6,277 nt of DNA from an uncultured Selenomonadales bacterium (GCA_947305445.1 CAMZDU010000073.1:1-6277), one strand, 5' to 3'. Positions 1 through 6,202 are shown, counted from the stretch's first letter. The notes: generated by a model from the sequence alone, not told the origin. A program made the numbers and translations.

Positions 1-2778
1 ACAAATTCAAACGCGCGACTGACTGACTTCGGCGAGACGATGAAATATGCCGCGCCGGTCGCGAAGGCATACGGTTCGACACTGGACGAAACGGCCTCAA
101 TGGTCATGATGATGGCCAACGCCGGAATAAAAGGTTCAATGGCCGGTACGTCGTTGCGAATGGGCTTGCTGAGGTTGGCGGGCCCGCCCAAAACTGCGAC
201 GAAAGAAATGGCCAAACTCGGCTTGAGTTTGTCGGACGCGCAGGCAGGAGCGGAAGAAGCGGCGGCAGTCATACAAAGCTTAGGCATTGACTTGAGCGGC
301 GCGACAACGTCGGGCGAAAAAATGACGCGCGTGTTGATGCAGTTGCACGAGAAGACAAAAGATTTGTCGCAAGACGAAAAACTTGCGGCGTTCAAAGGGA
401 TATTCGGCGTCAACGCGGAGACGGGCTGGTTAGCGTTATTCGACCAAGGCCCCGAAGTCTTCATGAAATATGTGCAAGGCTTGCGGACAGCTGACGGCTA
501 CTCAAAACAGGTAGCGGCAACAATGCTTGACGACACACGCGGTGCATTGGTCATGCTACAGTCGGCATGGGACGCGTTCAGCGAACGAATCGGCGAAGCG
601 TTATTGCCTGCAGTCAAGGCGACAATCGAAGCGTTCACGCCAATGGTATCAGCGGCGGCGCAGTGGGCGGAAGAACATCCGGCGGTCGTGCAAGCATGCG
701 CGGCAATCGCGGGCGCGTTGGCCGGATTAATTGTCGCGGCGGCGGCAGTGAGTTTAGCGTTCGCGGGCTGGAATTTTATAGTTACGCAAATCGGTTTGGT
801 AAGCGCGGCGTTGAGTGCGTTAGGCTCTGGGGCATTGCTCGGCGGCTTAATCGGACGGCTGGCGGCGTTGAGGACAGCCCTGTTTGGATTGGGCGGGGCG
901 GCGACGCTGGGCGGCTGGGGTGCAATGTTCGGCGCAATATCGGCAAAGGCGGCGGCCGCCGCAGTAGCAATCAGAGGATTTTTCGCTTCGCTGACATTGG
1001 GCGGGGCGGCCGGAGCAGTCGCCACAACGCTTAGTTCGATAGCAACGGCGATAGCGGGCGCGGCACGAGCGGCCTTTGCCTTCGCGCTTAGTCCTGTCGG
1101 CGTGGCGTTAATGGCACTGGCCTTAGCGGGCTTGTATTGCTATCAGAACTGGTCAAAGGTTGCGCCGGTTTTGAGTAATATCGCGGGAATAATCAGCGGA
1201 GCATTGGGCTCGGCTTTGCAGACGTTGCAACCCGCAATAGAAAATTTAATGGCGGCCCTCGACGCCTTGGGTAGTAGCGGCGCGTTGCAACAACTGGGAA
1301 TGCTGGTGACCGGAGCCTTGGCAACGGTAGCGACGGCAATAGCGGGTGTTTTGGCGACGGTGATAAATGTCGGCGCGACAATTTTAGCAACGCTGACAAA
1401 TGTCATAACCGGAATAGTCAATTTAATATCGAACGTCCTTGAAGGGAATTGGTCGGCGGCATGGGAAAGCGCGAAGTCGATAGCAATCAGCGCATTTGAA
1501 GGAATAGCCGACGTTGCGAACAATATTTTTGACGGCATCTTGTCGACGGTAGAGGCAATCGGCAAGGCGTGGGATTTCCTCCGCGGCGAAGGCACGCCAA
1601 GCACTCATGGTGCAGACAACGGCGGCGGCGGCGGGAGCTTCGCGGCACAGACGCCACCCGCCGAGTCAGCTCAAATAGACACGTCAGCGGAACAGACGGC
1701 ACTTGACGCGGTCGGCGATTCGGCGTCAAATGCGGCGGCGAACATGGACGGCGTTAATGCCGCGACACAAAATATATCGCAAGCGGGCGAAGCGTTTTCG
1801 CAAATACCTTCGGCGGTGCAACCGGCGGCGGACGGATTAAGCCAGATAGGCGCGACGTTGCCGCAAGTGAGCGCAGAAGCAACAAATTTATCAACGGCAA
1901 TGACGGCGGACGGTACAGCGACGCAAAGTCACACCGCAAGCATTGAAACAAATTCAGCGGCGTTGCAATCGAATATCGGTGCGCTAAATGCGTTCGGTGC
2001 GGCCTGCCAAGGAGCAATCAGCGGAGTCAGTACGCTAGGTGCGGCGGCGGCGGGTGCGGCCGGCGCGGTCGGGGGCTTGGGTGCGGCGGCGCAATCAGCG
2101 TGCGCACAGCTCGCGGCGGCCGGAGCAAACGCGGTGGCCTCAGTCAATGCGGCGGCGGCTAATATCAGCGTGAAATCAAATGCGCAAGGCGGCATTTACA
2201 AGCGCGGAGCGTTCCTCACGACGTTTGCAGAACGTGCGCCCGAAGCGGCAATCCCGCTGGACAATTCGAGACGGGCGGAAGAACTGTGGACGCAAGCCGG
2301 TCAGATACTGGGCTTGTTGCCGCAAACGCAGTCGATACAATTTTTACCTTCAATGACGACACCGCCCTATGTGCCGGAAGAAAGGTCACGCGGCGAGCAA
2401 CTAAGCGGGCGCAGACAAGCACCGCGCCGCCGACGTGAGCAAGCGCAAATTCCGCAGATGCCGAAAATATTCACGCAGACGCAACCGGTTTACGGCGGTT
2501 ACGGCGGAGACTTGCCCAGCAGAATATTTAAGCCGCAAACGCCGGCACAAGACACGGGCGGTTTATTCGGCCGCTTGGCAGACAAAATTTTCGGCATGAG
2601 GCAACCGGCAGACCTTTCGCCGCCGACAATCAATTTAACGATAAACGTGACAGTGCAGGGCGACGCGAGCGAAGAAACGGTGCGTCGTGGCGTAGAATCA
2701 GCCTTGCCCGCGGTGGAAGATTGGAGCCGACAATATAGCGAACACATGCACGAACGGCGCAGGAGGTCTTATGCTTGA
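1..2778 (+). CDS. Phage tail tape measure protein, 5' end outside window
   Basis: The protein sets tail length, is packed inside the tail tube during assembly, and is thought to help DNA passage into the host. The frame is open to base 1, so the ATG at position 40 is probably internal; numbering below is from that Met. Residues 1-200 carry the conserved tape-measure core (asymmetric repeats such as ETASMVMMMANAGIKGS and an FGVNAETGW segment). Residues about 215-370 contain long Ala/Gly/Leu hydrophobic stretches that could span a membrane. Residues 420-515 repeat the INxIxGNWSAAW type of helix common in these proteins. A glycine run (about 527-532) opens a low-complexity Ala/Ser/Gln region to 710. 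Residues 716-748 hold the usual C-terminal motif GGIYKRGAFLTTFAERAPEA with IPLD. The end (862-912) has a beta strand followed by a basic tail, RRRRSYA. The stop overlaps the next gene by 4 nt. Family assignment is firm; the total length is unknown. Confidence 0.95.
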   Translation, partial: TNSNARLTDFGETMKYAAPVAKAYGSTLDETASMVMMMANAGIKGSMAGTSLRMGLLRLAGPPKTATKEMAKLGLSLSDAQAGAEEAAAVIQSLGIDLSGATTSGEKMTRVLMQLHEKTKDLSQDEKLAAFKGIFGVNAETGWLALFDQGPEVFMKYVQGLRTADGYSKQVAATMLDDTRGALVMLQSAWDAFSERIGEALLPAVKATIEAFTPMVSAAAQWAEEHPAVVQACAAIAGALAGLIVAAAAVSLAFAGWNFIVTQIGLVSAALSALGSGALLGGLIGRLAALRTALFGLGGAATLGGWGAMFGAISAKAAAAAVAIRGFFASLTLGGAAGAVATTLSSIATAIAGAARAAFAFALSPVGVALMALALAGLYCYQNWSKVAPVLSNIAGIISGALGSALQTLQPAIENLMAALDALGSSGALQQLGMLVTGALATVATAIAGVLATVINVGATILATLTNVITGIVNLISNVLEGNWSAAWESAKSIAISAFEGIADVANNIFDGILSTVEAIGKAWDFLRGEGTPSTHGADNGGGGGSFAAQTPPAESAQIDTSAEQTALDAVGDSASNAAANMDGVNAATQNISQAGEAFSQIPSAVQPAADGLSQIGATLPQVSAEATNLSTAMTADGTATQSHTASIETNSAALQSNIGALNAFGAACQGAISGVSTLGAAAAGAAGAVGGLGAAAQSACAQLAAAGANAVASVNAAAANISVKSNAQGGIYKRGAFLTTFAERAPEAAIPLDNSRRAEELWTQAGQILGLLPQTQSIQFLPSMTTPPYVPEERSRGEQLSGRRQAPRRRREQAQIPQMPKIFTQTQPVYGGYGGDLPSRIFKPQTPAQDTGGLFGRLADKIFGMRQPADLSPPTINLTINVTVQGDASEETVRRGVESALPAVEDWSRQYSEHMHERRRRSYA
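2761..2777 (+). promoter_or_regulatory. Ribosome binding site fixing the TTG start of tail gene X
   Basis: A perfect AGGAGG at 2761-2766 lies 8 nt before TTG 2775-2777. A nearer ATG at 2771 opens only a 13-codon frame, so the TTG is the real start. The site lies within the last codons of the tape measure gene, and the start overlaps that gene's stop (TTGA), which suggests translational coupling. Confidence 0.85.
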
Positions 2779-2975
2779 AAAAATACGTGACAATATCCGG
2801 CGATATGTTTGATTTGATTGCCTACAAAGAGCTGGGCTCGTGCGCGTGGACGGAAAAACTGATTGACGCCAATCGTGACAAAATAGAAACGTTCATATTT
2901 AGCGCGGGAGTAGAATTGACAATTCCCGATGTAGAAACAAGCAAGGCAATCGACTTGCCGCCATGGAGACGCTGA
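2775..2975 (+). CDS. X: Tail protein X (LysM-like, P2 gpX family)
   Basis: This small tail protein of contractile phages, 66 residues, is close in length to P2 gpX. Proteins of this type carry a LysM-like fold and sit at the tail hub or baseplate region, where related LysM proteins are thought to link the tape measure and hub. Visible hallmarks are an N-terminal strand VTISGD, the helix DLIAYKELG (residues 13-21), a second helix ending LIDANRD, the strand SAGVELTIPD and the closing LPPWRR. Translation starts at TTG, chosen because of the AGGAGG 8 nt upstream and the absence of a useful ATG. It overlaps the tape measure stop by 4 nt and ends 1 nt before the next gene. In P2, X lies elsewhere in the tail cluster; the position between tape measure and hub matches the LysM gene of PBSX-like phages. 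There are no signs of damage. Confidence 0.85.
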   Translation: MKKYVTISGDMFDLIAYKELGSCAWTEKLIDANRDKIETFIFSAGVELTIPDVETSKAIDLPPWRR

Positions 2976-2976
2976 T

Positions 2977-3987
2977 ATGTTGGCACGACATTTAGGTGCG
3001 AAAGTGATAATCGCGGGCACGGACGTGACCAAAGACCTTAGCCCGTTTTTGGAAGGCGTAACATACGAAGATGTGCTCAGCGGCGAAACGGATACGGTTG
3101 AACTTGAATTGGACGACCGCTTTAAACGATTTATCGGAGCATGGTTTCCGCAACGTAGCGACACCCTTGAAGTTGAATTGATTCGTGAGAATTGGCAAGG
3201 CGACGGGCGCGAGGAAGCATTGCCGCTGGGTTTATTTGAACTGGACGAAGTCGAAAACAATTTCCCGCCGTACACGGCCAAAATCAAAGGCAATTCGTGC
3301 TCGTCGAATTCAGCGTTGCGGCAAGTGGACGAGTCAAAATCATGGGAGAACGTGAAATTGCGGCAGATAGCCCAAGACATTGCGGACGCGGCGGGCGTGG
3401 AATTATTTTACGATGCCGAGGACGTTGAAATAAAACGTGCGGAACGTTCGGAAGTCAGCTCGCTTTCGTTTTTGAAGAAACTTTGCGCGGATAATGGCCT
3501 TGCGCTCAAAGCGGCCGACGGCAAGATAATTATTTTCGACGAAGAACGATACGAACAACAAGAACCGGTAGCAACGCTTGATTGCGAATTGTCAGGCGTG
3601 AAAAATTTTCGTGCGACGGCGACGCTGACTGAAATATATCGCAAATGCGAAGTGGTGTACAAACACGGGCAGAAGGATGAGCAGATACAGGCCACGTTCG
3701 AGGACAAGACGAAGACGAGCGGCAAAGTGCTTAAAGTAAATCAGAAAGTCGAAACGCAAGCGGAGGCCGAAAAGTTAGCACGCAAAAAATTACGCGAGAA
3801 GAATAAGGACGAAATAAAAATAAACCTGACGACGGTCGGCAGGTTTATTTTTCTGAGTGGGCACGTAATAGAATTGACTAATTGCGGCTTTTACGAAGGG
3901 CGATATTTGATAGAGCGGGCGCGGCATAAAATCGGCAATGGTTATGAATGCGATTTGGAGTTGCGCAAATGTTTGACGGGCTATTGA
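2977..3987 (+). CDS. D: Baseplate hub / late control protein D (gpD-like)
   Basis: This 336-residue protein belongs to the gpD family (phage late control D; related to T4 gp27 and the N-terminal part of VgrG). These proteins form the ring at the base of the tail tube that carries the spike. 'Late control' is a historical name for P2 gene D. Residues 1-105 form the first beta-rich domain (TDVTKDLSPFLEGVTYEDV, a typical family opening, then GLFELDEVENNFPP). Residues 120-200 hold the family helix-strand segment WENVKLRQIAQDIADAAGVEL, then SEVSSLSFLKKLCADNGLAL and GKIIIFDE. Residues 205-330 form the second beta domain, ending in FYEGRYLIERARHKIGNGYE. It is slightly shorter than P2 gpD. The start has GGAG at 2965-2968, 8 nt upstream, and follows the X stop by 1 nt. 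It is the last + strand gene of the tail group. A terminator-like hairpin lies inside codons 280-292. Confidence 0.92.
   Translation: MLARHLGAKVIIAGTDVTKDLSPFLEGVTYEDVLSGETDTVELELDDRFKRFIGAWFPQRSDTLEVELIRENWQGDGREEALPLGLFELDEVENNFPPYTAKIKGNSCSSNSALRQVDESKSWENVKLRQIAQDIADAAGVELFYDAEDVEIKRAERSEVSSLSFLKKLCADNGLALKAADGKIIIFDEERYEQQEPVATLDCELSGVKNFRATATLTEIYRKCEVVYKHGQKDEQIQATFEDKTKTSGKVLKVNQKVETQAEAEKLARKKLREKNKDEIKINLTTVGRFIFLSGHVIELTNCGFYEGRYLIERARHKIGNGYECDLELRKCLTGY
3816..3852. terminator. Candidate bidirectional intrinsic terminator inside gene D
   Basis: Bases 3816-3828 (AAAAATAAACCTG) are the exact reverse complement of 3840-3852 (CAGGTTTATTTTT). The 11-nt loop can add three more pairs (CGA 3830-3832 with TCG 3836-3838). 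Each strand therefore reads as a GC-capped stem followed by TTTATTTTT, the form of a rho-independent terminator in both directions. It lies about 135 nt upstream of the gene D stop and about 137 nt beyond the stop of the leftward gene, so it could end the leftward transcript. In the + direction, ribosomes translating gene D would be expected to keep it unfolded. The structure is seen directly; the terminator role is inferred. Confidence 0.6.
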
Positions 3988-3988
3988 A

Positions 3989-4939
3989 TTACGTCGACAT
4001 TTCCTCGCTGACAATATCGCGCTTGATATTGTCAATCATGTTCCCGACAACGAGCAAACGTTCAGAATCGTCGGCAACGTCGCGGCGGAGTTGCTCTAAG
4101 TGGTCGAGTTCGAGGTACAAGCTGTCGAGGAATTGTTGCCGCGGAGAGTAATTGACGTCGGTAAGCGGTTTGAATTGCTCGAAAAACCTATCCGGCGACA
4201 AAATTTTTTGAGTGGCTAAACTGTCGAGTGCGGCGACTTGCTTGCCGTTGAATTCGACGGGGAAGGTTTTTGAGGTAGTGTCGTAAAAAATCTGCCAACC
4301 TTGCGGAGCGGCGGAGTTCAAAGCTTGGCACGTGTCGGCTACAGAGCCAATAGTATCTTGCGGCGACGCGGCCTCGACGTCTTGCGGCTCCGACAATTCA
4401 ACGTCATTTAGCTCGTCAAGCGTGGGCAAGAGGCTGAACACGTCGACGGCGTCTTCGGTGTCGTCGTCGGTGTTGGCAATGGGTGAATTTAATTCCTCAA
4501 TGGTCGGGAAGGTGAATTCATTGTCGCCGCGAACGATAGCCGCTTTGAGCTGATTAATAACGGTCTCGACTTGCGCGGGCGTGTCATAGCGGGCGATTAC
4601 CCTAAATTTCCAATTCTCAAAGCGGAATTCTATGTCGCAACCAATGTGGTAAGCACCGATGTAAATTTCGCTAAAGTCAACAACGTGATAGGTGGTGCCG
4701 CCGGTTTTCTTGAGAGTAATTGTGTAATCAAGCGGCAGAGCGTCAAGTTTTTCCTTCAGCTTAAACGTCGTGTCGTTGAGGAAGTTTACCAGCGCGTTTT
4801 TAGTTTGTTCGCGAGCTTCCCGCGCCTTAATGAACGTAATCTCGGCTTCATCGGCGGCGGCTTTGAGTTTAGCAAGCTCGGCAGTAAAATCGTCCTGCTG
4901 TTTAACGTTGTCGGTGTTCGCGATTTTCGTGGTTGTCAT
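3989..4939 (-). CDS. Nested in-frame product or second gene, 316 residues
   Basis: This is the C-terminal part of the 677-codon frame, read from the ATG at codon 362. The start has AAAGGAGAC with 8 nt spacing, as strong as the upstream start, and its first residues MTTTK copy those of the long protein (MTTTTK). Domains seen: a likely coiled coil (residues about 17-68 of this product), a beta-rich unit with the segment YHVVDFSEIYIGAYHIG, an acidic Asp/Glu-rich linker, a short region with WQIFYDTTSKTFPVEFNGK, and a helical C-terminus rich in Leu/Asp/Arg. It may be a separate gene fused to the one before it, or an alternative short product. No family was recognised. The start signal is visible; real use of it is inferred. 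Confidence 0.55.
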   Translation of the reverse strand: MTTTKIANTDNVKQQDDFTAELAKLKAAADEAEITFIKAREAREQTKNALVNFLNDTTFKLKEKLDALPLDYTITLKKTGGTTYHVVDFSEIYIGAYHIGCDIEFRFENWKFRVIARYDTPAQVETVINQLKAAIVRGDNEFTFPTIEELNSPIANTDDDTEDAVDVFSLLPTLDELNDVELSEPQDVEAASPQDTIGSVADTCQALNSAAPQGWQIFYDTTSKTFPVEFNGKQVAALDSLATQKILSPDRFFEQFKPLTDVNYSPRQQFLDSLYLELDHLEQLRRDVADDSERLLVVGNMIDNIKRDIVSEEMST

Positions 4940-6022
4940 AATAATTGTCTCCTTTAAATTTTTGTCAGTGTTAACGTCGGCAAGTGCCTGTTCAGCGTCG
5001 ATAGTGGCGTCGATTGCGTCAGCGGTTGTAAGCGGCGTGCTCTCGATTTCTTCACGCCAAGCGGCGTCGTAAGATTCCTGCACTTTCGTTACAAACTCGC
5101 CAAAAATTTTTCTGTTTTGCTTGTCGATAGCTTTAGCGGCGTCGTTGTACTCGTTGGCGGCGAAGACATTCGGAGCGTCAGCGTAAAAACCGAGCTTGAT
5201 GAATTCGCCGTGTTTGCTCTCGTTGATTTTGTAGCGTTTGTTGCTAACGTAAATTGTGTCGTCGGATTCGACTTGAATCATTTTGGCGGTGCGCTTGATA
5301 ACCGTAATGGTGGTTGCGGTGACTGCGCCGTTGGTGAAGTAGGTTTTGCCTTCCTCGAATTTCGCGGCTTTGACTTCAACAGTGGCTTCCGGAGCTTCGG
5401 TGTCAGTCTCGACGTTTTTAGATTCCAAGCTTGCGAGTTGCGCATTAAGGGCGGCGAGTTTGTTCAAGTTGTCGGCGAGTTCGCTGAAGTGGTTTTTAGC
5501 TAAGTCGTTGATGAGGCCACTGAGGTAGTCAATCTCGGCGTCGACGTGTCCGATTTCGACTTCGATGTCGACGATTTTGTTGTGCAGTTCGCGAGCGGCG
5601 AATGCGGCTTCTTCAGCGGCTTTTTTCTCACGATACTCGGCGAGCGACAAGCCTGCGTTGGCGGCGGAGAATTCTTCAAGGCTCCAGCCCTGTGCTCTTG
5701 CGCTTTCGACGGTGATTTTCTCGGCAGTTTCTTCGATAGCGGCTTCGGGAATTTCGATTTTGATGTCAACAGCGATGCCGCGGCAGGTGTCGAGAACGCG
5801 TACGCTGTCAAGCTTGCCGGCAACGACGAACTCAATCATTGCGAAGGGAATTGCCGAGCCGTCGTTTCCAAAACCGGTGAAGAATCTTTTTGTTGTTTTG
5901 TAGTCGTCGCTGTAGTTTTCGGTGTCGTAAGCGAAGTAGCAGTCGGGGCGGCTTGCGTGGAATTGTTCAACAAGCTCCATTGCCTCTTTGTAGCTTTTCG
6001 CGGTTTTGGTCGTGGTTGTCAT
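3989..6022 (-). CDS. Unknown 677-residue protein, possibly two fused genes
   Basis: I do not recognise the whole protein. Residues 1-92 form a mixed alpha/beta region (DCYFAYDTENYSDDYK, FAMIEFVVAGKLDS). Residues 105-201 are helical and charged, with a likely coiled coil at 143-201. Residues 221-290 form a beta-rich unit (FEEGKTYFTNG, TTITVIKRTAKMIQVES, FYADAPNVFAANEY) resembling a small domain common in hypothetical proteins of Firmicutes mobile elements; this resemblance is from memory. Residues 362-430 are again helical (AELAKLKAAADEAEITF), 431-495 beta-rich, 505-560 acidic linker, and 625-677 helical. There is no signal peptide or membrane segment, so it is probably cytoplasmic. The start is set by AAGGAGA 8 nt upstream and a promoter at 6079-6107. 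A full second start signal sits at codon 362. The gene converges on gene D with 1 nt between stops. The coding call is strong; the function is unknown. Confidence 0.85.
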   Translation of the reverse strand: MTTTTKTAKSYKEAMELVEQFHASRPDCYFAYDTENYSDDYKTTKRFFTGFGNDGSAIPFAMIEFVVAGKLDSVRVLDTCRGIAVDIKIEIPEAAIEETAEKITVESARAQGWSLEEFSAANAGLSLAEYREKKAAEEAAFAARELHNKIVDIEVEIGHVDAEIDYLSGLINDLAKNHFSELADNLNKLAALNAQLASLESKNVETDTEAPEATVEVKAAKFEEGKTYFTNGAVTATTITVIKRTAKMIQVESDDTIYVSNKRYKINESKHGEFIKLGFYADAPNVFAANEYNDAAKAIDKQNRKIFGEFVTKVQESYDAAWREEIESTPLTTADAIDATIDAEQALADVNTDKNLKETIIMTTTKIANTDNVKQQDDFTAELAKLKAAADEAEITFIKAREAREQTKNALVNFLNDTTFKLKEKLDALPLDYTITLKKTGGTTYHVVDFSEIYIGAYHIGCDIEFRFENWKFRVIARYDTPAQVETVINQLKAAIVRGDNEFTFPTIEELNSPIANTDDDTEDAVDVFSLLPTLDELNDVELSEPQDVEAASPQDTIGSVADTCQALNSAAPQGWQIFYDTTSKTFPVEFNGKQVAALDSLATQKILSPDRFFEQFKPLTDVNYSPRQQFLDSLYLELDHLEQLRRDVADDSERLLVVGNMIDNIKRDIVSEEMST
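4009..4034. repeat. Perfect 10-bp inverted repeat near the end of the leftward gene
   Basis: TGACAATATC (4009-4018) and GATATTGTCA (4025-4034) are exact reverse complements around a 6-nt loop GCGCTT. The site falls in the last codons of the leftward gene (residues 664-671, DNIKRDIV). Neither strand has a T run after it, so it is not a standard intrinsic terminator. It could be an RNA hairpin that protects the 3' end, or chance. Confidence 0.5.
4927..4955 (-). repeat. Duplicated translation-start leader, copy 2
   Basis: This is the second copy of the start leader, inside the 677-codon frame and in the same reading frame as copy 1. It matches 25 of 29 positions, with the same 8-nt spacing. It points to duplication of a start cassette or to two related genes once having separate starts. 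Confidence 0.75.
4940..4966 (-). promoter_or_regulatory. Internal Shine-Dalgarno and A5 run at the suspected gene junction
   Basis: Reading leftward, GACAAAAATTTAAAGGAG (4966-4949) precedes the ATG at 4939 with 8 nt between the AGGAG core and the start. If one A were missing from the A5 run (4959-4963), the upstream frame would end in TAA at 4956-4954, right on the ribosome site, as in normal adjacent genes. As it stands, the site is translated as NLKETII and the two frames are joined. Confidence 0.65.
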
Positions 6023-6038
6023 TGTTATCGTCTCCTTT
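6010..6038 (-). repeat. Duplicated translation-start leader, copy 1
   Basis: This 29-nt stretch covers the Shine-Dalgarno, spacer and first codons of the long frame (AAAGGAGAC ... ATGACAACCACGA). It matches 25 of 29 positions of copy 2 at 4927-4955. All four differences lie in the spacer between the ribosome site and the ATG. The shared AAAGGAGAC and ATGACAACCACGA blocks are identical. Confidence 0.75.
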
Positions 6039-6049
6039 CCGTTGTTCGC

Positions 6050-6101
6050 TTGACTGATTATTTGACCTTGTTGTGCGTATATTACCAGATAAATCAGTCA
6101 A
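6050..6101. repeat. 10-bp inverted repeat bracketing the leftward promoter (candidate operator)
   Basis: TTGACTGATT (6050-6059) and its exact reverse complement AATCAGTCAA (6092-6101) are 42 bp apart centre to centre, about four helical turns. One arm lies in the spacer just after the -35; the other lies in the start of the transcript. This arrangement would suit a repressor that binds both sites. The neighbouring helix-turn-helix protein is the obvious candidate, by inference only. Confidence 0.55.
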
Positions 6102-6107
6102 CGTCAA
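6079..6107 (-). promoter_or_regulatory. Leftward promoter of the unknown gene
   Basis: Read on the - strand, TTGACG (6107-6102), a 17-nt spacer and TAATAT (6084-6079) form a near-consensus housekeeping sigma promoter. TG at 6087-6086 gives an extended -10. The likely transcript start near 6072 leaves a leader of about 50 nt before the ATG at 6022. An A/T tract lies immediately upstream of the -35. Confidence 0.75.
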
Positions 6108-6110
6108 CAG

Positions 6111-6126
6111 TTTTTAAAAATTTTTT
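6111..6126. other. A/T tract between divergent promoters (UP-element-like)
   Basis: A run of 16 A/T bases (TTTTTAAAAATTTTTT) lies directly upstream of the leftward -35, and about 20 bp upstream of the rightward -35. This position and composition resemble an UP element that contacts the RNA polymerase alpha subunits, or an intrinsically bent site. The role is inferred. Confidence 0.4.
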
Positions 6127-6147
6127 AGTCAAAAGAAATGGCGACGG

Positions 6148-6176
6148 TTGATTTTTTGTTCGTCGTCTGTTAAAAT
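6148..6176 (+). promoter_or_regulatory. Rightward promoter of the helix-turn-helix regulator
   Basis: TTGATT (6148-6153), a 17-nt spacer and TAAAAT (6171-6176) make a strong promoter, with TG at 6168-6169 giving an extended -10. Transcription would start near 6183, leaving a leader of only about 20 nt. A dyad TTCGTC (6159-6164) / GACGAA (6177-6182) flanks the -10 and could be an operator for self-regulation. Confidence 0.75.
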
Positions 6177-6202
6177 GACGAAAACTTAAAGGAGTGATTG
6201 GC

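Noticed and set aside
40..42. ATG at position 40 as the true start of the tape measure gene
   Set aside because: The frame is open to base 1 (TNSNARLTDFGET upstream), no ribosome site precedes it, and the sequence begins inside the conserved core of the family.
498..1025. 175-codon - strand frame and other frames inside the tape measure gene
   Set aside because: These are mirror frames of GCG/GGC-rich coding sequence; there is no ribosome site and the translation is Ala/Pro/Asn low complexity.
2041..2165. GCGGCG-rich tract as a microsatellite or CRISPR-like repeat
   Set aside because: There are no regular units or spacers; it is Ala/Gly codon use in a low-complexity part of the tape measure protein.
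2771..2812. ATG at 2771 as the start of the gene after the tape measure
   Set aside because: It opens a frame of only 13 codons before a stop; the TTG at 2775 gives the tail protein X sequence with ideal spacing to AGGAGG.
2769..3380. 203-codon - strand frame across X and gene D
   Set aside because: It is antisense to two clearly recognised tail genes, has no start signal, and has a Ser/Arg/Phe/Cys-rich composition.
6111..6126. T run at 6121-6126 as an intrinsic terminator
   Set aside because: No GC-rich stem precedes it, only the self-complementary TTTTTAAAAA. Its place between two divergent promoters fits an UP-type or bent element better.
5546..6151. 201-codon + strand frame opposite the unknown leftward gene, and several shorter + strand frames at 4332-5903
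   Set aside because: They lack good ribosome sites and have biased Phe/Val/Cys/Ser-rich translations typical of antisense frames. The - strand frame has a promoter, a ribosome site and a normal composition. The largest also runs through the divergent control region.
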